From Halostella salina (GTDB taxonomy: Archaea; Halobacteriota; Halobacteria; Halobacteriales; Natronoarchaeaceae), in assembly GCF_003675855.1 (NCBI RefSeq), contig NZ_RCIH01000002.1, positions 443,654 to 507,653 on the forward strand: DNA of 64,000 bases, given 5' to 3'. Each line of letters starts with the position of its first letter. Position 1 is the first letter of the stretch. Under the pieces are notes generated by a model, which made no database searches, was not told the DNA's origin, and saw only the letters and a list, made by a program, of their open reading frames with translations. Of the stretch, positions 23,761-30,786 are shown in pieces. A program made the position numbers and the translations under genes.

Positions 23761-24029
23761 CCTTTGAGGAGACGTGGGTTGAGGTGGAGAGCGAAGACCG
23801 GTTGATTGTGAAGACGAACCCCAGACATCAGAGCGTGCATCGCTACGAGTTCCATCGCAAGGGTGACGCGTGGGTGCCGGATGGCGTTGTGACGGGGCAC
23901 GCGCTGGAGTACGCGAGAAACCACGTCGATGAGCCGGTTTTGGATAGACGGCTGGCGGACGGTCAACTACAGCTCACTGACTTCTCGGAGACCGTGGCAG
24001 ACCGTTCGGCAGTTCACGCCGTCGCATAG
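23757..24029 (+). CDS. hypothetical protein, last of the coupled chain
   Basis: A 90-residue protein with a TTG start overlapping the preceding stop (TTGA), matching the ATGA and GTGA couplings upstream. Strands TWVEVESEDRLIVKTN and VHRYEFHRKGDAWVPDG, then a helix (GHALEYARNHV) and an acidic end. TTG starts are rare, so the exact N-terminus is uncertain. It ends the rightward series that began at 20443. Confidence 0.5.
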   Translation: MTFEETWVEVESEDRLIVKTNPRHQSVHRYEFHRKGDAWVPDGVVTGHALEYARNHVDEPVLDRRLADGQLQLTDFSETVADRSAVHAVA

Positions 24030-24148
24030 CTTCGGCGGAGAATATTTCTATTTTAGACAAATACGTATTCCGCCGCTTTCCGTCGTTTTTGGAAAGGGGT
24101 GTCAGACATTGCATTTTCACAGAAGCCATTCCAAGATGCTGTTGCAGC

Positions 24149-24451
24149 GTGGCAGAGAAAGAGAAACAGCCCGATTCAGGTATCGACATCGCAGACAACG
24201 AGCCGCACGCGGACGAGTTCTACGAGGGTCTATCGGAGAACGACAGGGAGATAATGCTCGACGCAAGGGCAGGCCTGCACGTCCGCGAAACGTGGCTCCG
24301 CGAGCGTCCCGACGATATCGAGCAGGTGCCGTCCGACGTGATCGCCGACCCCCGCAGCGCCGACGACGTTGAGGGAGTCATCCGTGAGTACGTCGAGGAT
24401 TGGAGAGAAGTGAGAGAGCGACTGGCCGACGAGGCCGGTGATGTGGAGTGA
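24149..24451 (+). CDS. hypothetical acidic helical protein
   Basis: A 100-residue protein from a GTG start (AEKEKQPDSGIDIADNEPHA). It is mostly helical and acidic (DREIMLDARAGLHVRETWL, DDVEGVIREYVEDWREVRE). A T-rich stretch (GCATTTTCAC, 24111-24120) lies about 34 nt upstream. The stop overlaps the next gene in a GTGA arrangement. No family was recognised. Confidence 0.6.
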   Translation: MAEKEKQPDSGIDIADNEPHADEFYEGLSENDREIMLDARAGLHVRETWLRERPDDIEQVPSDVIADPRSADDVEGVIREYVEDWREVRERLADEAGDVE

Positions 24452-24675
24452 CTCCCCATCGCGCCAAACGCCCCCGAATCCGCGCCGCACATCAAGTGCA
24501 GGCGCTGTTGGAGGAACGGCACGGCGAGGAGGTCGATGTGGGTGAGGTCTACAAACCCGACGAGCCGCGGAAGAAGTTCACCAGCCGAGACGACAACTAC
24601 GTCGCAGACCCCGAGGAAACTACCTCTTTCCGGGCGGTCTGGCGCGAGTGGCATCCCGAAGAAATCAACGTCTAA
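24448..24675 (+). CDS. hypothetical protein with a DDNYV/AVWREW motif
   Basis: A 75-residue protein (GTG start overlapping the previous stop). A basic N-terminus (TPHRAKRPRIRAAHQ) is followed by a LLEERHGEEVDVGEVYK segment and the C-terminal block SRDDNYVADPEETTSFRAVW. The same block pattern (SADNYVVPALELQPVW) ends the small gene at 26019-26276, so the two are paralogues flanking the SprT-like gene. Confidence 0.6.
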   Translation: MTPHRAKRPRIRAAHQVQALLEERHGEEVDVGEVYKPDEPRKKFTSRDDNYVADPEETTSFRAVWREWHPEEINV

Positions 24676-24692
24676 ACGCGGGTGCTCCTCGT

Positions 24693-26003
24693 TCAGGGCC
24701 AAAAGACTCCGTACACATCCGTACTGTCTGAACGACGTACAGTTCGATCATCCATCTCCTCTACCTCAGTAGTCCGGAGTCTGGGACGAGACCACACATC
24801 GTCTTTCCGGGTACTCAACTTAACCTCGTCCGCATCAATACCCGTCTCGTCTAACTCCAATCTAACGTATTCATCTGACACTTCGACAGGAATCACATAT
24901 CCCACATACGTCTCGTGATCAACTGTCTCAACCTCTAACTCGTCTCCCTTGTCAACGTCCTTCATAACCATCGCATCGTGTTCCAACCCGCCAATCCCAT
25001 CGAACTTTTCCCGCCACTCCCACCACGGCCGCTCACCCGCCTCAGCTTTCTCCAACAATTCGAGATCGCCATCACGTTTCTCGCGAATCTCGCTCAACCT
25101 CTCCCTCAGATCATCCCTGAGTCTATCCACAAACTGGGCTGACACGGCTTCTCGAATGGTCTCGTGCAACTCACCATCCACAACCATCTCATCTATCATC
25201 ACGAAATTCCCCGACAACTCCCTCGCAGTCTCATCCCCGATGCCGTAGAAGTCCGTGAGATCAGCCGTCTCCGGAGCCCACTCGTAATCAGACGGGTTGT
25301 AGCGCAGATGGGACTTGTCCTCCACGTTGGCACGGTTGTACAGAAATACCGGATCTCCGTCGAACTCGTCTTCATCCGACTCGGAGAGCATCTCCTCGGT
25401 CATCACCTCTCCGCGACATTTGACTATCACCTCTCCTTTCGATTCGGGGCCACAGTTTGAGCAGTAACTATGGCCCCGAACCAGACGGCGCACGCTCTTA
25501 CACATCCGGTGATAGCCCCACTCTGACCCACACATCGTGCAGCGGCACCTGTACTTGTACTCCGTCACCTGCGGCCCCCTCTTTTCGATGTCCAGCACGT
25601 CCGTCCACCGCTCAAAGGATTCCGTGTCGTGAGCGTAGTCCACTCCCCATTTGAAGTCCTTCTTGTCGTGTTTGTTCTGCCACGCGTGGACGAGTTCGTG
25701 GCGAGTGGTCTGCATTATTTTCTCCCACCCGTTGTACCGCAGACTAGGTATCGAGAGGCGAATTTCACTCCTCCCACCAGAGAGCGGCTTGCAAACTCCG
25801 TGCTTGCCCTTCAACCGCTTGCTCGCGCTCCACTCTACGTCGTCCTTGACATCGACATCCATCTCGTCAACGCGGTCAACGACTTGCCGAGCGTGGTGCG
25901 TGGCCACATCGAGGAGTTCCTCTTCACTCGCCTCTTCAGCATCAGACTCGATTTCCGGCCGGATCAACTCATACCAGTCAATACTCTGACTCCCAGCCAT
26001 CAT
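24693..26003 (-). CDS. SprT-like zinc metalloprotease
   Basis: A 436-residue protein. The catalytic motif HELVH is at residues 102-106 in TTRHELVHAWQNKHD, with a downstream DYAHDTESFERW that may supply the third zinc ligand. A zinc ribbon follows (CTMC near 155-158 and CSNC near 181-184), the layout of SprT/Spartan-like proteases. The C-terminal half contains a helix-hairpin-helix-like FYGIGDETARELSG and a coiled helical region. Spartan-type proteases remove DNA-protein crosslinks. The start at 26003 is preferred: minus-strand TTTAAG (26028-26033) lies about 27 nt upstream; a GTG at 26018 is possible. Confidence 0.85.
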   Translation of the reverse strand: MMAGSQSIDWYELIRPEIESDAEEASEEELLDVATHHARQVVDRVDEMDVDVKDDVEWSASKRLKGKHGVCKPLSGGRSEIRLSIPSLRYNGWEKIMQTTRHELVHAWQNKHDKKDFKWGVDYAHDTESFERWTDVLDIEKRGPQVTEYKYRCRCTMCGSEWGYHRMCKSVRRLVRGHSYCSNCGPESKGEVIVKCRGEVMTEEMLSESDEDEFDGDPVFLYNRANVEDKSHLRYNPSDYEWAPETADLTDFYGIGDETARELSGNFVMIDEMVVDGELHETIREAVSAQFVDRLRDDLRERLSEIREKRDGDLELLEKAEAGERPWWEWREKFDGIGGLEHDAMVMKDVDKGDELEVETVDHETYVGYVIPVEVSDEYVRLELDETGIDADEVKLSTRKDDVWSRPRLRTTEVEEMDDRTVRRSDSTDVYGVFWP

Positions 26004-26018
26004 CCCATTCTGCAACAC

Positions 26019-26276
26019 GTGAAGAACTTAAACGTCGATAAGCCGGTCTGCAAGCAGGCCAGTAACGATCTGGAGGTTTTAACCCTCGGCGTAAAAACCG
26101 GCTCCATCCACTCCTCACGAGTCCTCTCGGCTGGCGTCGAAGCAGATGAAGGTGAACGGGTCTTCAAGGACAAACCGAAATGGAGCATCAACTCGTCCGC
26201 AGACAACTACGTCGTCCCTGCGCTCGAACTGCAGCCCGTTTGGCGTGAGGGATCGGCCGACGACTACGAGGTGTAA
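26019..26276 (+). CDS. small protein or gene remnant, paralogue of the 24448 gene
   Basis: An 85-residue frame from the only in-frame start, GTG at 26019, directly divergent from the SprT-like gene. The C-terminal part (FKDKPKWSINSSADNYVVPA, then LQPVWREGSADDYEV) aligns with the end of the 24448 protein. The N-terminal 30 residues show no similarity to it, so the true gene may be truncated or may be a decayed duplicate. Confidence 0.4.
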   Translation: MKNLNVDKPVCKQASNDLEVLTLGVKTGSIHSSRVLSAGVEADEGERVFKDKPKWSINSSADNYVVPALELQPVWREGSADDYEV

Positions 26277-26308
26277 CTTTCTTTTTACATCACGTCCACC
26301 ACTCGCGT

Positions 26309-26728
26309 ATGCCCGATCTGTCCACAGACCATTTCGTCACGTTCCAACAGGCAGGTCTCGACTCCAACGGAAACGCGAAATGGAATCCCTCCGACATCCT
26401 CGACATCGATCCCGGAGACACCGTGGAAGTCGAAACCGCCCACACCGACGACACGTACATCAGCGAAATCACCTACACCGCCTACGTTGAGAACATCGAC
26501 GAGGAGACCGACGAGGATGGCACCCTCCGCAAGCGCGAAATACTGACTGCCACGGATTACATCGAGGGCGGCTATTTCTACGTGATCCTCCACCACGCGG
26601 ATGACTTCCCACCGATCGATGAGGACTTGGATGGCTACGTCTGCTCAGTCACGCACGTGCCTGAAGATCAGGACAAGGACGTGGAGACGGAACTCCTCGA
26701 AGACATCGAAGTCGTTGACAAAGTGTAG
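26309..26728 (+). CDS. hypothetical beta-rich acidic protein
   Basis: A 139-residue protein. Strand-rich segments: HFVTFQQAGLDSNGNAKW, DILDIDPGDTVEVETA, YISEITYTAYVENIDEE, a RKREILTATDYIEGGYFYVI stretch and an acidic C-terminus with the EDQDKDVETEL helix. A TATA-like TTTTTACA (26282-26289) lies about 24 nt upstream of the ATG. The PGDTVEVE barrel turn is reminiscent of AbrB/SpoVT or small OB-like folds, not enough to name it. Confidence 0.6.
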   Translation: MPDLSTDHFVTFQQAGLDSNGNAKWNPSDILDIDPGDTVEVETAHTDDTYISEITYTAYVENIDEETDEDGTLRKREILTATDYIEGGYFYVILHHADDFPPIDEDLDGYVCSVTHVPEDQDKDVETELLEDIEVVDKV

Positions 26729-26783
26729 CGGGCCGTCCTTTATCAGGTGGGTGTGAGTGGTAGCCCGAAGATTACCGGTTAGA

Positions 26784-27086
26784 TTAATCCTCGTCTCCCT
26801 CAGCAATAGGAGGATCAGTCGCGGTCTCGAGATACAACTTCGGGATGTACTGATCAAAGGGCTCTGGGAATTCTCCGTCCGCACCAACCGACATATCGAG
26901 CAACATCTCATACGCGTTTTCAATCTTCCTGCCCGATTCCCTCGATAACTCTCCTTCCATCGATTCGGTCACGAGACGGGCGATTGCCACAGATGCTGCA
27001 AAATTCGCTATATGCTCCTCACTGTTCCATCCGTTCTCCTCCAACCACTCACGAACATCATCCTCTGACAGACTTTCGTCCGCCAT
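26784..27086 (-). CDS. hypothetical helical protein
   Basis: A 100-residue protein: SEDDVREWLEENGWNSEEHI, a central helix (ANFAASVAIARLVTESM), RKIENAYEMLLDMSVG and an acidic C-terminus (IPKLYLETATDPPIAEG). The N-terminal SEDDVREWL resembles a small winged-helix or SAP-like start. The family is not recognised. A TTCTTAG box lies about 30 nt upstream. Confidence 0.55.
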   Translation of the reverse strand: MADESLSEDDVREWLEENGWNSEEHIANFAASVAIARLVTESMEGELSRESGRKIENAYEMLLDMSVGADGEFPEPFDQYIPKLYLETATDPPIAEGDED

Positions 27087-27149
27087 ACACGATTCACAAA
27101 CCTAACTCCACTAAGAATTGATGAACGCTACAAATCGGGTCGCCCCTTC

Positions 27150-27503
27150 TCACTCACCGTCAAGCACACCTCTCAACGCCTCCACGTCGCACTCAAGCGC
27201 AACCTTCACGTAGTACTGATCGACGGACTGCTCTACGAACGCCGAGACGGAACTGTCTCCAATATCTTTCTCCTCCAACACAGGACGCAACTCTTCCGCA
27301 TCATCCTCACCCATCACCCACCCATCACCCCACACGACAACGCAGTGCTTGATCACGTCAATCTTGTACTCGTCATCCACCCCGGCTGCCTCCAACGCTC
27401 GATGAACATCGTCCGCAATCTCAGACGCAAACTCCTCATACAACTCGCCTCTCTCATCAGGTGTCAAAGAGTCGTCGTGGATGCGCGATTCCCACGTAAC
27501 CAT
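27150..27503 (-). CDS. hypothetical protein
   Basis: A 117-residue protein from ATG at 27503 (MVTWESRIHDDSLTPDERG); a TTG at 27524 would add seven residues. It is helical and acidic, with EEFASEIADDVHRALEAAG, a KIDVIKHCVVVWGDGWVM core and an EQSVDQYYVKVALECDVEAL end. A T-rich box (minus strand, about 27530-27540) sits roughly 30 nt upstream. No family was recognised. It is located next to the recombinase gene. Confidence 0.55.
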   Translation of the reverse strand: MVTWESRIHDDSLTPDERGELYEEFASEIADDVHRALEAAGVDDEYKIDVIKHCVVVWGDGWVMGEDDAEELRPVLEEKDIGDSSVSAFVEQSVDQYYVKVALECDVEALRGVLDGE

Positions 27504-27560
27504 ACCATCAGGATACCCACGCAATCACCGAAAAATCAACGGAATACGACGAAACAACGA

Positions 27561-29090
27561 CTACTCGCCGCGGAGTTCGCGGGCTCCGGGGTAATGGTCT
27601 GTGTGTTCTTCGAAGATGTCGGCGTAGTTCTCGGCGAGCCATTCGATGTCTTCTTCGTCGATAGGTTCTGCGTCTTCAAGGATGTCTTCGCTGGCCCCGA
27701 GGTCTTCGAGTGAGACTGGTAGTGGGTCGATGGTGGTGTGCGTGCCTGCTGATATCAATACGCCGACTGCGTGATCGTAGTACCCCGGTGGCAACTGGGA
27801 GAGACTTCCGGGAGGAATTTCGTCGTCGTACAGTTCGCGCACCATATCGTCTTCATCGGTTGCTTTGCGGTAGATGCGCCACCACCGCGGGCGCTCGTCG
27901 TCTTGTCGGAGCGAACATTCCGGACAGTATTTGGCTTCGGCGCTGACCACCGTGCCACACCGGGGGCATTCGTGCTGTTCGACGGTATCGCCGCCTTCTG
28001 CGGGTTCGAATCCGTGCTTTCTGAGAATCCGTTCCGCCTCGTCTTCCTCGGTGACGTGTTCATACCTCGAGTGCATCGGAGTGCCTTCTTCCCAGTCGAG
28101 GATTTGTTCGATGTCGTCCTTGTCGTACTTCTCGGAGGCCCGCATCTCGCTCGCCCTACCGTGTTTGAATTTGTGCGGAGAGATGAGGTCGGGGTCAAGA
28201 CCGTCTGTGCGGCGGGAGATGCGGTTCATCTGGGTGCGGATGCTGTGTGGGTGTAGGTGTTCGGATGGGTCGTCTTGGCTCCGTGTAGGGCAGAACAGGG
28301 GTGCGTCGGGGTCGTCGGCCAGCGGGTGTTCGGAGAGCCATCCTTCGAGATATCCCCTGCTGAAGGTGATCGGTTTCGCGGAGAGGTCTGCCCCTTTTAG
28401 CCCCACGACGTTGGTGGGGAGTTGGATCACGCCGTAGCTGTCTCCCTTCGGCATCCAGTGCTTGACTTTGAGCGAGCACATCGCGGTCACTCGATTTCCG
28501 GTCTCCCAGAGTACGGTGAATAGGGCTTTGTCGCGGGCGGATTCCCCTTCGATCAATAGCATCAGGTCTTCACGTGTGGGTACGGTGTCGACGTCGACAG
28601 CGACGTTTGATTGGCCGACTTGAGGGTAGTGGATTTTCTTCGCCTCGTCTTCCTTCGCGTGAGCGAGGAAGTGATTGCGGAGCGACAGGCAGTAGTCCCG
28701 TTCGGTTGCTTGGCCGAGTTCGCGGTCGATGGAGAGATCGGCTATGAATTCCGTTGCCATTTCCCCGTCGAGGTCGAGGAGGCGGTCTGGATACTTGTCG
28801 CGGTCGGATTCGACGGCGGGCCACGTGATTCCGTCGTATTCAGCTGCGTCCAGTCCCTGTATTTCGCCCGCAAGGATGCGGAGGTTCCGGGCGTTGTTCT
28901 GGATAGTCCGTGGTTCCCAGCGTGATTTGGTCTGTTGGTGGGGTTTTGGGCTGGGAATGTTGCCGCGTTCCCCTTTCCGTATGGTCTTCAGAATCTCGTT
29001 CTTATTCGGCTCTCGCACGGTGAGCCGTATCCGTTCCTTCTCCCGTTCGGCGTAGCGTTCGACGCGGCCGGGGTCGCTTCCGTCCGGCAT
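27561..29090 (-). CDS. tyrosine recombinase/integrase with C-terminal zinc ribbon
   Basis: A 509-residue site-specific recombinase. SAM-like core-binding domain about 60-155; catalytic domain about 170-350 with Arg200 (ETGNRVTAM), box II PHKFKHGRASEM (His306 and, three residues later, Lys309 where Arg is usual; Arg312 follows) and nucleophile Tyr343 (MHSRYEHVT). A zinc ribbon (CPRC at 374-377, CPEC at 388-391) and about 110 acidic residues follow. Haloarchaeal XerC/D-like integrases with such tails occur at ends of integrated elements. It is the last gene of the low-G+C block, which supports a role in integrating this element. Confidence 0.9.
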   Translation of the reverse strand: MPDGSDPGRVERYAEREKERIRLTVREPNKNEILKTIRKGERGNIPSPKPHQQTKSRWEPRTIQNNARNLRILAGEIQGLDAAEYDGITWPAVESDRDKYPDRLLDLDGEMATEFIADLSIDRELGQATERDYCLSLRNHFLAHAKEDEAKKIHYPQVGQSNVAVDVDTVPTREDLMLLIEGESARDKALFTVLWETGNRVTAMCSLKVKHWMPKGDSYGVIQLPTNVVGLKGADLSAKPITFSRGYLEGWLSEHPLADDPDAPLFCPTRSQDDPSEHLHPHSIRTQMNRISRRTDGLDPDLISPHKFKHGRASEMRASEKYDKDDIEQILDWEEGTPMHSRYEHVTEEDEAERILRKHGFEPAEGGDTVEQHECPRCGTVVSAEAKYCPECSLRQDDERPRWWRIYRKATDEDDMVRELYDDEIPPGSLSQLPPGYYDHAVGVLISAGTHTTIDPLPVSLEDLGASEDILEDAEPIDEEDIEWLAENYADIFEEHTDHYPGARELRGE

Positions 29091-29278
29091 AGTCTGGACG
29101 AGATGGCGATTCCTGTTAAAAGCCGGCGAGTAGGCATAACAGGCTGTTACTTTCTTATTGGGGAAATCAGGATGGCAATCCTTTCCCTCGCGGGAGCATT
29201 CTGGATTGGTATGAGCGAGCGAAATGGACTGGATAGAACGGTGGAAGTGTTAGGGAATTCGAGTTACAGGGCATCCTT

Positions 29279-30043
29279 ATGACTGACGAGTACTACAACA
29301 AGGCCAAACAGGAGGGGTATCGGACCCGTGCGGCGTACAAGCTCCAGCAACTCGACCGGCTGGAGGGGCTGATCGGCCCCGGCAACACGGTCGTCGACCT
29401 GGGCGCGGCCCCCGGCGGCTGGCTGCAGGTCGCCGCGGAGATGGCGGGCGAGCGCGGCACCGTCGTCGGCGTCGACCGCCAGCGGATCGACCCGCTGGAT
29501 GACCCCGACGCGACCGTCGAGTACGTCCGCGGCGACATGACCGACGAGTCGACCCGCGAGGAAGTCGTCGATCTCGTCGGGGACGCCGACGTCGTCGTCT
29601 CAGACCTCGCGCCGAACATGACCGGCGAGTACGGACTGGACCACGCCCGGTCGGTCCACCTCGCGCGGCAGGCGTTCGAGACGGCGCTGGAACTGCTCGA
29701 CAGCGGCGGTGACTTCGCGGTGAAGGTGTTCGAGGGGCAGGACCTGAACGACCTCCGCGAGGAGATGGAGGCGGAGTTCGAGTACGTCCGCACGACCAGC
29801 CCGGACGCCTCCCGCGACGAGTCCTCGGAGGTGTACCTGATCGCCAAGGGGCGGCTGACCGCGCCCGTCCGCGAGGGCGACCGGCTCACGGTCGAGGTCG
29901 TCGACGAGGGGAGCGAGGGCGACGGCGTCGCGAAGGTCGAGGACTACACCCTGTTCGTGCGCGACGGCGAGGTCGGCGACGAGCTGGAGGTCGAAGTGAC
30001 CGACGTGAAGCCCCGATTCGGATTCGCCGAGCCCGCCGACTGA
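29279..30043 (+). CDS. rlmE: 23S rRNA 2'-O-methyltransferase RlmE (FtsJ) with TRAM domain
   Basis: A 254-residue enzyme expected to methylate the ribose of a conserved uridine in 23S rRNA helix 92 using SAM. Visible: the basic N-terminal KAKQEGYRTRAAYKLQQLD with catalytic Lys, the SAM-binding VDLGAAPGGWLQVA, DLAPNMTG with catalytic Asp, and VKVFEGQ with catalytic Lys. Residues about 197-254 form a TRAM RNA-binding domain, normal for haloarchaeal RlmE. It is the first core-type gene right of the element, starting 188 nt after the integrase start. Confidence 0.95.
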   Translation: MTDEYYNKAKQEGYRTRAAYKLQQLDRLEGLIGPGNTVVDLGAAPGGWLQVAAEMAGERGTVVGVDRQRIDPLDDPDATVEYVRGDMTDESTREEVVDLVGDADVVVSDLAPNMTGEYGLDHARSVHLARQAFETALELLDSGGDFAVKVFEGQDLNDLREEMEAEFEYVRTTSPDASRDESSEVYLIAKGRLTAPVREGDRLTVEVVDEGSEGDGVAKVEDYTLFVRDGEVGDELEVEVTDVKPRFGFAEPAD

Positions 30044-30078
30044 CCACGCCGGCCCACCGGCGACGGCTGCCGTCCGCG

Positions 30079-30282
30079 CTACCGCGAGATCCAGCAGTAC
30101 GTCTGGACGCCGCCGAACGCCAGCGCGAGGACGCCGTTCTGGACGATCAGCAGCGTCCGGTCCGGCGCGACCGCCCGGGTGAGCAACAGCAGCGCGGCGA
30201 AGACGGTGCTCAACACGAGGTTGTACTTCGCCAGCGCCGTCCAGCACTCCTGGTCGAGTTCGAGGAGGCCGTCGCTTCCCAT
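30079..30282 (-). CDS. small membrane protein
   Basis: A 67-residue protein with an N-terminal amphipathic helix (ELDQECWTALAKYNLVLST) and two hydrophobic segments (about 20-37 and 44-60). It converges with rlmE (36 nt apart). No family was recognised; homologous small proteins of this size are common in haloarchaeal chromosomes. Confidence 0.6.
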   Translation of the reverse strand: MGSDGLLELDQECWTALAKYNLVLSTVFAALLLLTRAVAPDRTLLIVQNGVLALAFGGVQTYCWISR

Positions 30283-30339
30283 GGACGGGGGACGACGCGG
30301 TCGGGGGTAAGCGTCGGGTGTCGGCCGCTCGGTGGCGTT

Positions 30340-30560
30340 CGGAGACGGCCCAGCCGAGATGGCGAACGCGTCGAAAGCCCTCGGCCGGTTCCGGTCCCGC
30401 GGCTCGCTGCGCGCTTCAGCCGCTTCGCGGCTTCTAGTGCTTACTTCGCCTGGGTTCCCGGAACCGGCCTCGCCCTTTCAGTCCGCCAGGGGCCGGCTGG
30501 TCGGCCTGCGAGCAGTTGTTCTTCGTTCGGTGCTTTCTGATACTCCACGCTCATCCGGTC
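30340..30560. repeat. palindrome-rich intergenic segment
   Basis: This stretch holds no gene but several hairpins, including AGCCGC-TTC-GCGGCT and GGTTCC-C-GGAACC, and the inverted pair CGAAAGCC / GGCCTCGCCCTTTC at its ends. It lies between two minus-strand genes. Its composition is like that of repeated intergenic elements in haloarchaeal chromosomes; without the rest of the genome, copy number cannot be judged. Confidence 0.4.
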
Positions 30561-30565
30561 CGGAG

Positions 30566-30739
30566 TCACTCCCCGTCCAGCCGGCCGTGTCGCTCGTCGA
30601 TCTCGTCGAGGATGTCGAGGTTCTTGCGGACCGAGGCGCGGATCGCCTCGCTCCGGTTGACGTACTTTCCGTCCTCCCCGACGTGGTCGTCGAGGTCGTC
30701 GAGCAGTTCCGCCGGCACCTCGACGCTGATCTTCGGCAT
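30566..30739 (-). CDS. ribbon-helix-helix (CopG-like) regulator
   Basis: A 57-residue protein: the strand KISVEVPAELLDDLDDHV, then KYVNRSEAIRASVRKNL and a short charged tail. This is a classic RHH DNA-binding domain of the type often annotated as CopG/NikR N-terminal-like; the NRSEAIR motif after the first helix is diagnostic. No effector domain is present, so it would act as a dimeric DNA-binding protein. It lies immediately before the tatC2 end (47 nt). Confidence 0.85.
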   Translation of the reverse strand: MPKISVEVPAELLDDLDDHVGEDGKYVNRSEAIRASVRKNLDILDEIDERHGRLDGE

Positions 30740-30786
30740 ATCCACCTATTGCTGCCGCCGGCTGTTAAAAGGCGGAGCTGACCGCA

